Of a stretch of 32,527 bases of DNA, positions 1 to 7,823 are shown piece by piece. A program made the position numbers and the translations under genes. The stretch comes from Enterococcus sp. CSURQ0835. Its GTDB lineage: Bacteria > Bacillota > Bacilli > Lactobacillales > Enterococcaceae. The notes under the pieces are model-generated. The model saw only the letters and a list, made by a program, of their open reading frames with translations, ran no database searches and was not told where the DNA came from. The stretch lies in assembly GCF_902706605.1 (NCBI RefSeq), contig NZ_CACSLH010000032.1, positions 1 through 32,527 of the forward strand, read 5' to 3'. The stretch's first letter is position 1, and the number at the start of each line of letters is the position of its first letter.

Positions 1-81
1 TTTAATAAAACGTACAATTTCTGGAATAAAAGTCATCCGCTGCGTAAGCATTCGACTTTTTTGCAATTTTGAATGAAACAT
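1..81 (-). CDS. possible 5' fragment of a leftward gene (cut by window edge)
   Basis: Reading leftward from an ATG at 81-79, 27 codons stay open to the window edge and begin MFHSKLQKSR. I do not recognise the family. There is no clear Shine-Dalgarno sequence, and internal ATGs at codons 11 and 16 could be the true start. Just upstream lies an inverted repeat, TTTCAGA-N4-TCTGAAA (85-102), which may be an operator or leader hairpin. The gene would be divergent from the hydrolase gene at 218. It could equally be a chance open stretch. Confidence 0.35.
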   Translation of the reverse strand, partial: MFHSKLQKSRMLTQRMTFIPEIVRFIK

Positions 82-84
82 AGT

Positions 85-102
85 TTTCAGATTTTTCTGA
101 AA
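85..102. repeat. inverted repeat TTTCAGA-N4-TCTGAAA
   Basis: Seven-base perfect arms around four T residues lie in the gap between the possible leftward fragment (start 81) and the hydrolase gene (218). The element could be a regulator binding site in a divergent promoter region or a small RNA hairpin. No protein can be assigned. Confidence 0.35.
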
Positions 103-217
103 TTATTTGTGCAACACTAGTGATTTTGACTAAGGGAAATGGTGGCGATCGTATCGTTCGGCTTTTCAAATCAGCTGTGGTAAGCTTTCCTTATAAAAAG
201 TAAGAGGAGTGGAACAG

Positions 218-814
218 ATGAAAACTCTTTATCAACCTGGCAAAGCGGGTGGCAAAAATTTATTATTACTGCATGGGACTGGTGGCGATGAAACTTCTTT
301 AGTTGAAATCGCGCGTTTTTTAGATGAAGATAGTCAAATTCTAGCTTTTCGAGGTGAGATCGAAGAAGATGGTATGAATCGCTTTTTCAAACGTAATGGC
401 TTGAATCAATTTGATATCGCTAGTTTGGAAGCTGAAAGTGACAAGTTGCTCCAAGCGATCGTTGCTGAAAGTGACAAATACGGAGTGGCCTTAGAAGATT
501 GGATCTTAGTCGGCTATTCAAACGGCGCAAATATCGCGGCACATTTGTTATTAGAACGTAAGACGCCACTACGACAAGGCATCTTTTTCCACCCAATGTC
601 ACTGGGGGTTCAGACGCAAACGTTTGATCTGGCCGATAAGCGGGTCTGGTTATCCTATGGTGGTGAAAATGATCCCATCGTCAGTCAAGCTTCTTTTGAC
701 GAACTAGTAGATGCGTTTGAAAAGCGCCACGCGAATGTGACGGTAGAAGAAACGTTGATGGGGCACCAGCTGAATATGGAAGAATTGACCGCGGCTCGCA
801 ATTGGCTGGGTTAG
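218..814 (+). CDS. alpha/beta hydrolase, phospholipase/carboxylesterase type
   Basis: A cytosolic serine hydrolase of 198 residues. The oxyanion-loop motif LLLLHGTGG lies at residues 15-23, the nucleophile is Ser101 in GYSNG, and the C-terminal acid and base are probably the Asp in GGENDPIV and the His in MGHQL. Length and order fit the carboxylesterase/YtpA-like families, usually 200-220 residues, which act on small esters. The physiological substrate is unknown. I start at ATG 218 because AAGAGGAG (202-209) is well spaced before it. A GTG at 209 would overlap that ribosome binding site. The gene appears monocistronic, and the asd promoter begins directly after its stop. Confidence 0.85.
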   Translation: MKTLYQPGKAGGKNLLLLHGTGGDETSLVEIARFLDEDSQILAFRGEIEEDGMNRFFKRNGLNQFDIASLEAESDKLLQAIVAESDKYGVALEDWILVGYSNGANIAAHLLLERKTPLRQGIFFHPMSLGVQTQTFDLADKRVWLSYGGENDPIVSQASFDELVDAFEKRHANVTVEETLMGHQLNMEELTAARNWLG

Positions 815-815
815 T

Positions 816-843
816 TTGCACTTCCGTTGTTTTGTGATAAAAT
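816..843 (+). promoter_or_regulatory. asd promoter candidate
   Basis: TTGCAC (816-821) and TAAAAT (838-843) are separated by 16 bases, about 40 bases before the asd start. They follow directly on the hydrolase stop, so asd can be transcribed independently. Confidence 0.45.
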
Positions 844-883
844 GAGAAAAATAAAAATATTATGAATTGGAAGAGTGATTAGC

Positions 884-1930
884 ATGAGAAATTTAAACGT
901 AGCTGTTGTCGGAGCGACCGGCGCGGTTGGAACGAGAATGATCCAAATGTTAGAGGGAACAAGTTTACCGTTGGGAGAAGTCAAACTCTTAGCTTCAAAA
1001 CGTTCAGCCGGTAAGCAGCTACAGTTTAAAAATCAAACGATTACTGTTGAAGAACTCGTACCTGAATCATTTGAAGGGATCGACTTGGCTTTATTTTCTG
1101 CAGGCGGCAGTGTTTCAGCTAAGTTTGCCCCAGAAGCGGTAAAACGCGGGGCGATCGTCGTGGACAATACCAGCCATTTTCGGATGGACCCGACTGTGCC
1201 GTTAGTCGTGCCTGAGGTCAATCCCGAAGCGCTGCGTCAACATAAAGGCATTATCGCCAACCCGAATTGTTCTACGATCCAAATGATGGTGGCGCTAGAA
1301 CCGATTCGGAAAAATTTTGGTTTAAAACGCGTGATCGTTTCTACTTACCAAGCTGTCAGCGGTGCTGGTAACGAAGCGATGGACGAATTGAAAAATCAAA
1401 TCGAAGACTATTTAGCTGGCAAACCTGCCGCTGAATTAAAAGCCGAGATCTTACCTGCTGGTAGTGATAAGAAACATTATCCATTAGCTTTCAATGCGTT
1501 GCCTCAAATCGATGTTTTTGATAAAGACGATTACACTTTTGAAGAGTGGAAGATGGTCAATGAAACGAAAAAGATCATGGAAGATGACACGATCAAAATT
1601 TCCGCGACTTGTGTCCGCATCCCGGTCTTGGTGGGCCATTCAGAATCTGTTTATGTAGAAACAGAAAAACCTGCGTCGGCTCAAGCAATCAAAGAGGTGA
1701 TCGCGCAAGCACCTGGTGCGATCTTAGAAGATGATCCAACTGAACAACTATATCCCCAAGCGTTAAATAGTGTCGGTAAAAAAGAAACGTTTGTCGGCCG
1801 CATCAGAAAAGATCTTGACGTGGAGACTGGGGTTCATCTATGGGTCGTTTCAGATAACTTACTTAAAGGCGCGGCTTGGAATTCAGTTCAGATCGCTGAA
1901 AAAATGTACGCGATGGGCTTATTAGGCTAA
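884..1930 (+). CDS. asd: aspartate-semialdehyde dehydrogenase
   Basis: It converts L-4-aspartyl phosphate to L-aspartate 4-semialdehyde with NADPH, the branch point to lysine/diaminopimelate, threonine and methionine. The 348-residue protein has the N-terminal nucleotide-binding motif VVGATGAVG (8-16) and the catalytic cysteine Cys129 in NPNCST. The downstream [10 protein letters not shown] segment carries the catalytic-domain histidine. Length is normal for the family. The ATG at 884 is preferred because GGAAGAG (869-875) sits 8 bases upstream, whereas the in-frame GTG at 875 overlaps that site. No lysine or threonine pathway gene is adjacent. A strong terminator follows, so it is probably transcribed alone. 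Confidence 0.95.
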   Translation: MRNLNVAVVGATGAVGTRMIQMLEGTSLPLGEVKLLASKRSAGKQLQFKNQTITVEELVPESFEGIDLALFSAGGSVSAKFAPEAVKRGAIVVDNTSHFRMDPTVPLVVPEVNPEALRQHKGIIANPNCSTIQMMVALEPIRKNFGLKRVIVSTYQAVSGAGNEAMDELKNQIEDYLAGKPAAELKAEILPAGSDKKHYPLAFNALPQIDVFDKDDYTFEEWKMVNETKKIMEDDTIKISATCVRIPVLVGHSESVYVETEKPASAQAIKEVIAQAPGAILEDDPTEQLYPQALNSVGKKETFVGRIRKDLDVETGVHLWVVSDNLLKGAAWNSVQIAEKMYAMGLLG

Positions 1931-1942
1931 ACGATCAAAGCT

Positions 1943-1985
1943 AAACACAACGACTGACGGATGAGTGGTCGTTGTGTTTTTTTAC
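1943..1985 (+). terminator. rho-independent terminator of asd
   Basis: Arms ACACAACGAC (1945-1954) and GTCGTTGTGT (1968-1977) form a 10-bp stem followed by a T run. Confidence 0.85.
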
Positions 1986-2358
1986 TTTCAAGCAAAAAAT
2001 TAACTATCAACTCTAAAAAATGAACTCTAGGCAGCTAGTACACTTGTTCAGTGGAATGAAATAGGAGATTTTAAGTGTGTTTTTTCATATTGCGTTAAAG
2101 ATAACACTTTGTTACGCTTTGAACGGCATCTGAAATAGTCAAAAAAGCGTTGGAGGTGGAAGAAATGCAGACACGTCGTTGAGTTTGAAGCCCAGATAAA
2201 CTTAGAGTTTCTAAGCAAAGTGTCCTTCTTCCAAGCCACGTTTTTTGTGCTGTTTAAATGTAACTGCACGATTGTAGCAAACTGTAACCATTAGCTGTTT
2301 GACCATAAGCTGCACCGCTCAGGAAGAAGCACTTACCAAAACGAAGGAAGTGTAAAAA
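1986..2358. other. gene-free, structured interval upstream of the cystine symporter gene
   Basis: No convincing gene is visible. Several inverted repeats occur: ACACTT (2040-2045) with AAGTGT (2073-2078) followed by a T run; GCGT-N-AAAG with CTTT-N2-ACGC (2092-2116); CTTAGA-N3-TCTAAG (2201-2215); and a long-range pairing of TGGAAGAA plus GACAC (2157-2174) with GTGTC plus TTCTTCCA (about 2220-2234). A strong Shine-Dalgarno sequence, GGAGGTGG (2151-2158), precedes a five-codon open frame, MQTRR (2165-2182). The stretch could be a structured leader RNA, a degenerate repeat element or a gene remnant. Its strand is undecided. Confidence 0.35.
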
Positions 2359-3741
2359 ATGTTGTTAGCTGGTACGTTGATTGTGGTCTTTTTAGTGATT
2401 TATGGGTTGCTTTATTTGAAAAAGAAAAAAGTTCCGTTCTCAAAACGCGTCGTGTTAGCGTTAGTAGTAGGAATCATCTATGGTTTAGTTTTGAATCGAT
2501 TTTTTACATCTGCGCAAAGTATGTTGTTTTCTGATTGGGTGGGAATCATCGGTGGCGTGTATGTAAAATTACTGCAAATGATCGCGACCCCGCTAGTCTT
2601 AGTCTGTGTGATTTTAGCATTTACGAAGATCGAAGTGAAAACGAACGTCGTGAAATTAGGTGGTGTGATCATTGCGACGTTAGTGAGTTTTGCTGGTGTG
2701 GCGGGGATGGTGGGTCTTGCTACGGGGCATTTTTCCGGAATCAATGGCAAAGGCTTCACGATTTCAAAATCTGCTTTGCATGCCGCAAATGAATTGAAAG
2801 CAAATTATGTAGCTGGTGGTGAGCACACGTTGACCTTGCCGCAAAAGATCCTCGCGATTTTTCCGTCCAATCCATTTTTTGATCTGACTGGTCAGCGTCC
2901 GAGTGCAACACTGGGCGTTGTGATCTTTGCTTTATTTCTAGGGATCGCTTACTTGAAAATCAAGGACCGTAAACCGCAAGAAGCTCGTTTTTTCAAAGAG
3001 TGGATGGACAGTGTTTATGAGATCGTCATGTCAGTTGTTCGTTTATTTCTATCGTTTGCACCGTATGCTGTTTTTACGATCATGACGACGACTGTGGTGA
3101 ATAATGATCTGTCGGCTGTTTTAAAATTAGCGCAATTTTTCATTGCTTGTTATATGGCAATGGCGATCGTGTTTGCGCTACAGATCACGGTGATCGCATT
3201 ATGCGGAATCTCACCGGCGCGCTATATCAAACACGCCTTTTCTGTTTTGTCCTTTGCCTTTATCACGGCTTCAAGTGCCGGCTCGATGCCATTGAACTTA
3301 GATATGCAGGAAAAATTACGGATTCCACGAGGGATCTCTAGTTTGAGTGCGTCGTTTGCTACATCAATGGGGATGTGTGGTTGTTCCGGGTTATATCCTG
3401 GGATCATCATTGCGATTGTTGCGACTACCCAAGGGATCAACCCGCTGTCGCCACAATTTTTCTTTTACGCAGCTTTTGTGATCGCGATGACGTCGTTTGG
3501 GATCGCTGGAACTGGCGGTGGTGGAACGGTGGCAACGATTATTGCGTTATCAACATTAGGATTACCAGTTGGTTTAGTGGGGATCTTTATCGCGATCGAA
3601 CCATTAGTCGATATGGGACGGACCGTCGTGAATTTAAATGGCGGAGTGATGGCGAGTGCGGTTGCCTGCAAAGTCAGTGGAGTCGATTTGCGTGAACCAA
3701 GACCACTCCCTCAGCCAACATCGGTGGAAAGAAGAGCTTAG
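2359..3741 (+). CDS. tcyP: L-cystine/dicarboxylate-type sodium symporter, TcyP-like
   Basis: An integral membrane carrier of the dicarboxylate/amino acid:cation symporter family, 460 residues long. It has an N-terminal hydrophobic helix followed by KKKKVPFSKRV, multiple further membrane segments, a serine-rich re-entrant loop (ITASSAGSMPLN, near 310-320) and a cysteine- and glycine-rich signature (SMGMCGCSGLYPG). These match TcyP, the high-capacity cystine importer of Bacillus, more closely than glutamate or C4-dicarboxylate carriers such as GltP or DctA. The start ATG follows GAAGGAAG. The gene stands alone between a structured upstream region and a bidirectional terminator. The cystine specificity is inferred from family resemblance. 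Confidence 0.82.
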   Translation: MLLAGTLIVVFLVIYGLLYLKKKKVPFSKRVVLALVVGIIYGLVLNRFFTSAQSMLFSDWVGIIGGVYVKLLQMIATPLVLVCVILAFTKIEVKTNVVKLGGVIIATLVSFAGVAGMVGLATGHFSGINGKGFTISKSALHAANELKANYVAGGEHTLTLPQKILAIFPSNPFFDLTGQRPSATLGVVIFALFLGIAYLKIKDRKPQEARFFKEWMDSVYEIVMSVVRLFLSFAPYAVFTIMTTTVVNNDLSAVLKLAQFFIACYMAMAIVFALQITVIALCGISPARYIKHAFSVLSFAFITASSAGSMPLNLDMQEKLRIPRGISSLSASFATSMGMCGCSGLYPGIIIAIVATTQGINPLSPQFFFYAAFVIAMTSFGIAGTGGGGTVATIIALSTLGLPVGLVGIFIAIEPLVDMGRTVVNLNGGVMASAVACKVSGVDLREPRPLPQPTSVERRA

Positions 3742-3810
3742 TGGTTTAGCAGTTGATAGTGATAGTTTATTTTGGGATGAACTAGCTTACAGTTTAGGTA
3801 TTTGCTAAAT

Positions 3811-3860
3811 AAAAAACGTCGGACTTGATCAATTCTCGATCAAGCCCGACGTTTTGTTTT
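3811..3860. terminator. bidirectional terminator between tcyP and the PTS/nanE operon
   Basis: AAAACGTCGG(A)CTTGATC (3813-3830) pairs with GATCAAG(C)CCGACGTTTT (3838-3854), with one mismatch. A runs to the left and T runs to the right suit both converging units. Confidence 0.88.
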
Positions 3861-4325
3861 TTAACTTAATTTTGCTATGACTGTTTTTGCCACTGCTGTT
3901 TGTGGAGTGACGGTCACCGTTTCTTTAGCTTCTGGAAAGACGACCATGATCGTGGTTTCTTTACCAGCTGATTTGACAGCTGCTAAATCCATAGTGCCGA
4001 TCACATCACCTGCTGTCACATTTTGATTTTCAGCAACATCCAACGTAAAGCCTTCGCCGTTCAAGCTCACCGTATCGATTCCGAGATGAAGCAGTAACTC
4101 GATCCCATTTTCGGTTTTAAACGAGACAGCGTGCTTAGTGGGAAAGACATTGGTCACGGTACCGGTCACCGGAGCGTAAATCGTATCTGCTGTAGGTTCT
4201 ACCGCAAAACCGTCACCCATCATTTTTTGTGCGAAGACTGGATCACTGACTTGGTCTAATAAGATGACTTCACCAGCAGCTGGGGTCGTGATCTCCGTAG
4301 CTTTTTTCTTGAAAAAGTTGAACAT
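3861..4325 (-). CDS. PTS sugar transporter EIIA, glucose (Crr) type
   Basis: A cytoplasmic phosphocarrier domain of 154 residues that takes phosphate from HPr and passes it to the EIIB domain encoded upstream. The two active-site histidines are visible: His65 in TKHAVSFKT and the phosphorylated His80 in LLLHLGIDTV. The start is the ATG at 4325-4323, with GGAG 8 bases upstream. The GTG three codons earlier abuts the GGAG and is unlikely. It is the last gene of the nanE-EIIBC-EIIA unit, 67 bases after the EIIBC stop. Glucose-type EIIA proteins can serve several permeases, so it may not be specific to this sugar. Confidence 0.92.
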   Translation of the reverse strand: MFNFFKKKATEITTPAAGEVILLDQVSDPVFAQKMMGDGFAVEPTADTIYAPVTGTVTNVFPTKHAVSFKTENGIELLLHLGIDTVSLNGEGFTLDVAENQNVTAGDVIGTMDLAAVKSAGKETTIMVVFPEAKETVTVTPQTAVAKTVIAKLS

Positions 4326-4392
4326 TTGATTCACTCCAATTCTAAATTTTATTAAACGTAGTGAAGGTCAAACAGAAAATGTTCCGAGTTTA

Positions 4393-5892
4393 CTATTTAT
4401 CCATTCCTAAGATTTGATTGATCTCTTGACTTAAGAGATCTGCTTTTCCGCCAAAGACAGCTTGGATACCGCCGTTGACTTCTAAGACCGCGGTTGCGCC
4501 GAGACTTTTGATTGCGGCTTTATTGACTTTTTGATTATCTTTGACCGCCACCCGCAAACGAGTCGCACACGCTCCGACAGATTCGATATTTTCTTTTAAG
4601 CCAAGGTTTTCGATGATCATGATCGCTTCATCATTCAAGCTTGACGGTTTGCTGACAGGCATCGCTAAGTCTTCTTCCTCATCTAACATACCTGGGATCG
4701 CCACGTGGAATTTTTGAATCGCAAAGCGGAAGACCGCATAATAAACACCCGCCCAAGCTAAGCCTAATGGAATCACATACAGCCAATGGGTTTTAGCTTC
4801 ACCTTGTAAAACGCCAAATAGTAAATAATCGATCAGTCCACCCGAAAATGAATTTCCGATCCGGACGCTTAAAATGTCGGCAAAGAAGAATGAGAGACCG
4901 TCTAAAAAAGCATGGATGACATACAACCAAGGAGCAACAAATAAGAATGTGTATTCGATTGGTTCCGTGATCCCAGTCAAGAATGAAGTCAATGCGCCAC
5001 TAAAATATAAACCGCCATTTTTCTTGCGATTTTTTTTCGGGATCGCATGATACATCGCTAAACAAGCGGCTGGCAAACCAAACATCATCGTAGCAAAACG
5101 GCCAGCAAAAAAGCGTGTGCCATAAGTGAACATCCCAGTATGATTTGGATCAGCTAATTGAGCGAAGAAAATATTTTGCGCGCCTTGGATCATCTTACCG
5201 CCGACTTCTTCCGCACCACCTAGTGACGTATACCAAAACAGCGGATAGATCGCGTGATGTAATCCAACTGCACCGGTTAAACGCAATAAGAAACCGTAGA
5301 AGAACGTGCCTAGACTTCCCATTTGTGCGATTTGTTTTCCAACTACAACGAGACCATCTTGGATCGGCGGCCAAACGATATAACAAATGGAGCCGATTAA
5401 GATTGCTGCAAACGAAGAAATGATCGGGATAAAACGTGAACCACCAAAGAAACCTAAAAATGGTGGTAATTCGATTTTACGATAGCGATTGTGTAAAAAG
5501 GCCACGGTCCCACCGATAATGATCGAACCAACGACGCCGGTATCGATCGTTGCGTCTTTTTTGGAGAATAACTCCAATAAACCACTGATCGTTCCCGTGT
5601 AAACGAGGTATGAGACCCCACCGGCTAAACCGGCTGTTCCTTTGTCACCATTAGCTAAACCAACGGCAACACCAATGGCAAAGATCAATGCGATATTTGC
5701 AAAAACAGCATTTCCAGCAAAGTTCATGACTTTTAAAATCGTTTGTAGCCACGTCTGATCTAAAAATGAATAGGCAGCTACCGCACTGGGATTACTGAGT
5801 GCCCCACCGATTCCTAACAATAATCCGGCTGCCGGTAAGATCGCGATCGGCAGCATGAACGCTCGTCCTAACTGTGAAAACTTTTTAAACAT
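4393..5892 (-). CDS. PTS EIIBC component, glucose/amino-sugar family
   Basis: This 499-residue membrane permease phosphorylates its sugar during import. The EIIC domain (about 1-390) opens with QLGRAFMLPIAILPAAGLLLG, cut here to its hallmark region at residues 7-27, and contains the GITEPIEYTFLF sugar-site motif. The EIIB domain (about 415-499) has its phosphorylated cysteine, Cys442, in GACATRLR. There is no fused EIIA; the separate downstream gene supplies it. The start follows AGGAGGAG with good spacing, 12 bases after the nanE stop. Linkage to nanE suggests N-acetylmannosamine or a related amino sugar, but the glucose-family sequence does not prove the substrate. Confidence 0.92.
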   Translation of the reverse strand: MFKKFSQLGRAFMLPIAILPAAGLLLGIGGALSNPSAVAAYSFLDQTWLQTILKVMNFAGNAVFANIALIFAIGVAVGLANGDKGTAGLAGGVSYLVYTGTISGLLELFSKKDATIDTGVVGSIIIGGTVAFLHNRYRKIELPPFLGFFGGSRFIPIISSFAAILIGSICYIVWPPIQDGLVVVGKQIAQMGSLGTFFYGFLLRLTGAVGLHHAIYPLFWYTSLGGAEEVGGKMIQGAQNIFFAQLADPNHTGMFTYGTRFFAGRFATMMFGLPAACLAMYHAIPKKNRKKNGGLYFSGALTSFLTGITEPIEYTFLFVAPWLYVIHAFLDGLSFFFADILSVRIGNSFSGGLIDYLLFGVLQGEAKTHWLYVIPLGLAWAGVYYAVFRFAIQKFHVAIPGMLDEEEDLAMPVSKPSSLNDEAIMIIENLGLKENIESVGACATRLRVAVKDNQKVNKAAIKSLGATAVLEVNGGIQAVFGGKADLLSQEINQILGMDK

Positions 5893-5904
5893 AGTTTGCT
5901 CCTC

Positions 5905-6615
5905 CTATTGTAACGCTGCGATGAACCGCTGCGCAATTTCTTTTGGTCGTGTGATGGCACCACCGACGACGATTCCTGTCGCACCAAGGTCCCGAATCGT
6001 TTTCGCTTGTTCTGGGGTGTGGATCTTGCCTTCTGCGATCAATGGCATATCTGCTGCGATGATTTTTTCCATCAAGTCAAGATCAGGTCCGTCGATCACG
6101 CGGCTTTCTTTTGTATAACCAGCAAGTGTGGTCCCGACAAAATCAACGCCAGCTTGGTAGGCATTTTCTGCGGCTTCAAAGGTGTCGCAATCTGCCATCA
6201 AGAGTTGTTCTGGGTATTTTGCTTTGACTTGTTGGATGAATTCAGTGATGGAAAGCCCATCGTATCGTTCCCGTAACGTGCAATCTAACGCGATAACATC
6301 AACGTGACAAGCGACTAATTCATCGACTTCTTGCATGGTAGCTGTGATAAAAGGCTCTTGCGGGGGATAACTTTTTTTGATGATCCCGATCACTGGTAGC
6401 TCAACGACTGCTTTGATCTCGGTGATATCCCGGACTGAATTAGCGCGAATCCCGACAGCGCCGGCTTCTTTTGCAGCTAAAGCAAGTAATGGCATGATCC
6501 CACCAGCTTCGGTGTAAAGCGGTTCGCCTGGCAACGCTTGACAAGAAACGATCAGCCCACCTTTGACTTGTTTGATAAATTCTTCTTTTGAATATGTTTG
6601 GGTTAAAATTTCCAC
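5905..6615 (-). CDS. nanE: N-acylglucosamine-6-phosphate 2-epimerase (ManNAc-6-P epimerase)
   Basis: It converts N-acetylmannosamine 6-phosphate to N-acetylglucosamine 6-phosphate in the cytosol, feeding amino-sugar catabolism. The 236-residue TIM barrel has the family motifs [15 protein letters not shown] near the N-terminus, IGIIKKSYP with the catalytic-site lysine, [11 protein letters not shown] and [12 protein letters not shown] with the catalytic glutamate. The likely start is GTG at 6615-6613, preceded by GGAGG at normal spacing. An upstream in-frame extension of 39 codons would run through the promoter, and families of this type are about 230 residues. It is the first gene of the leftward operon. 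No sialic-acid lyase or ManNAc kinase is present, consistent with PTS import delivering ManNAc-6-P directly. Confidence 0.92.
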   Translation of the reverse strand: MEILTQTYSKEEFIKQVKGGLIVSCQALPGEPLYTEAGGIMPLLALAAKEAGAVGIRANSVRDITEIKAVVELPVIGIIKKSYPPQEPFITATMQEVDELVACHVDVIALDCTLRERYDGLSITEFIQQVKAKYPEQLLMADCDTFEAAENAYQAGVDFVGTTLAGYTKESRVIDGPDLDLMEKIIAADMPLIAEGKIHTPEQAKTIRDLGATGIVVGGAITRPKEIAQRFIAALQ

Positions 6616-6644
6616 TCCGTTAATCCTCCAATTAAATTTATTTT

Positions 6645-6657
6645 GGAGTTTTACTCC
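6645..6657. promoter_or_regulatory. palindromic operator candidate GGAGT-N3-ACTCC
   Basis: A 13-bp palindrome lies just downstream of the nanE -10 box, at about the transcription start, a placement typical of a repressor site. The RpiR-family regulator encoded at 7824 is the obvious candidate ligand, by inference. Confidence 0.5.
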
Positions 6658-6663
6658 GAATAG

Positions 6664-6692
6664 AATATAGCATGCGCTTTCAAAAATGTAAA
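6664..6692 (-). promoter_or_regulatory. nanE-PTS operon promoter
   Basis: Read leftward: -35 TTTACA (6692-6687), a 17-base spacer, and -10 TATATT (6669-6664). The start point would fall near 6657, leaving a leader of about 40 bases before the GTG start. Confidence 0.65.
6669..6683 (-). promoter_or_regulatory. cre box (CcpA site) in the nanE promoter spacer
   Basis: TTGAAAGCGCATGCT on the minus strand fits the degenerate cre consensus WTGNAANCGNWNNCW at every position. It lies between the -35 and -10 boxes, so bound CcpA should block RNA polymerase when preferred sugars are present. Confidence 0.6.
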
Positions 6693-6836
6693 TGGTTTTT
6701 TTAGAAAATAATATTCTAGTGGTAGGGCTCAAAGGAAGCTCAGAGTGAATCAGTGTTCAGATAGCACAAGATTTGTTAAACTTATTTTGTAAACGATGCC
6801 AACTATTTCAAAAAATTTTAGTGAAGGTGGGATAAA

Positions 6837-7652
6837 ATGAAGTCAAAGCAGAATTATCAGTTTGTTAGCGGCTTATTCTTGATTTTAATGGGGATCATAT
6901 TCATCGGATTTCCAGTAAAAGGTCAAGCAGAACGTGCGATCATTAAGTGGAACTATGATGAACAGACGATTCCTGAAACAGTCGTTGTAGGTGATACCGG
7001 GAAGGTCGAGTATAAATTTTCTCCGGTAGTGGATATTCCAATTACGGGTGAACTGAAATTCACATCAAATGAACCAGCACTGTTGAACTTTTCGGCAGAT
7101 GGAAGATGGCAGGCATTGAAACCTGGCAAGACGAGTTTTTATTCAGAGGCGAACCTTTCTGACGATTCAATGAAGGCGATTTTAGAAAAATATTCCGGAA
7201 TCGCAATCCCAGAAACCCCAACAGTGAATTTTGTCACGATTTTACCCTATTCAGAAGCAGTTTATCGGCTCTACAATCCAAATAGCGGGGAACATTTTTT
7301 TACTAAAAGTACAACCGAAAAAGATCAATTAACACAAGCAGGTTGGCAGTATGAAGAGATTTCTTGGCAGTCGTATACACGAGGCGTTCCTGTTTATCGG
7401 GTCTATAATCCAAATGCTGGGGATCATCATTACACGACGAACTTGGCTGAAGTGAAGATGTTGGTCGCAGCAGGTTGGCACGATGAAGGAATCAGTTTTA
7501 ACGCAGCCAATGATAAAAAGCAAGCGACGTATCGTTTATACAATCCAAATGCTAAGTCTGGCGCCCATCATTATACTATGAGCATTGGGGAGCGGGATGC
7601 ATTAGTAAATGACGGTTGGCAAGCTGAAGGGATCGCTTGGTACGGTGAGTAA
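6837..7652 (+). CDS. secreted protein with C-terminal triple YRLYNPN repeat (DUF5648-like)
   Basis: A 271-residue exported protein. Residues 1-31 form a signal peptide with a long hydrophobic core and a likely cut after GQA. The middle (about 35-135) is an Ig-like, beta-rich segment without a recognised family. Residues about 140-271 hold three repeats of about 43 residues: YRLYNPNSGEHFFT, YRVYNPNAGDHHYT and YRLYNPNAKSGAHHYT, each followed by a GW motif. The same triple repeat ends the protein at 26732-28777. There is no LPXTG anchor, so the repeats may bind the cell wall or glycans (inference). The ATG follows AAGGTGGG. It lies divergent from the amino-sugar operon and has its own terminator. 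Confidence 0.8.
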   Translation: MKSKQNYQFVSGLFLILMGIIFIGFPVKGQAERAIIKWNYDEQTIPETVVVGDTGKVEYKFSPVVDIPITGELKFTSNEPALLNFSADGRWQALKPGKTSFYSEANLSDDSMKAILEKYSGIAIPETPTVNFVTILPYSEAVYRLYNPNSGEHFFTKSTTEKDQLTQAGWQYEEISWQSYTRGVPVYRVYNPNAGDHHYTTNLAEVKMLVAAGWHDEGISFNAANDKKQATYRLYNPNAKSGAHHYTMSIGERDALVNDGWQAEGIAWYGE

Positions 7653-7675
7653 ACTGGTTAAAAAATAAATTTCTA

Positions 7676-7723
7676 GTGGTTCAGTTGAACGGAGGTGTAC
7701 TCGTTCAACTGGATCACTTTTTG
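7676..7723 (+). terminator. terminator of the secreted repeat protein gene
   Basis: Arms 7676-7690 and 7703-7717 (CAGTTGAAC with GTTCAACTG as core) form a long stem followed by a T run. Confidence 0.82.
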
Positions 7724-7755
7724 ATTTTAGCAATTAGTTGATCGGTAACTTCGAT

Positions 7756-7785
7756 TTGGCATCAGCTAATGACATAAGCTATACT
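7756..7785 (+). promoter_or_regulatory. promoter of the rpiR-type regulator
   Basis: TTGGCA (7756-7761), an 18-base spacer and TATACT (7780-7785). The start point would lie near 7792, so the mRNA would begin essentially at the Shine-Dalgarno sequence (7793-7801). Confidence 0.6.
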
Positions 7786-7801
7786 AAAGGCTAAAAGGAG
7801 G

Positions 7802-7823
7802 CGAAGCTGGCAAGAAAGCTTCG
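7802..7823 (+). promoter_or_regulatory. hairpin between Shine-Dalgarno and start codon
   Basis: CGAAGCT (7802-7808) pairs perfectly with AGCTTCG (7817-7823) around an 8-base loop. The Shine-Dalgarno AAAAGGAGG ends at 7801 and the ATG begins at 7824, so the hairpin fills the whole 22-base gap, flush on both sides. Folding it would bring the ribosome binding site next to the start codon, which otherwise lies too far away. It may set or regulate translation. Confidence 0.6.

Noticed and set aside
2048-2269. 73-codon open frame on the minus strand
   Set aside because: It lacks a ribosome binding site, has no recognisable domain and overlaps the structured gene-free region.
2359-3741. Glutamate or C4-dicarboxylate symporter (GltP/DctA)
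   Set aside because: The N-terminal KKKxVPFSKRV and the MCGCSGLYP region fit TcyP-type cystine carriers better.
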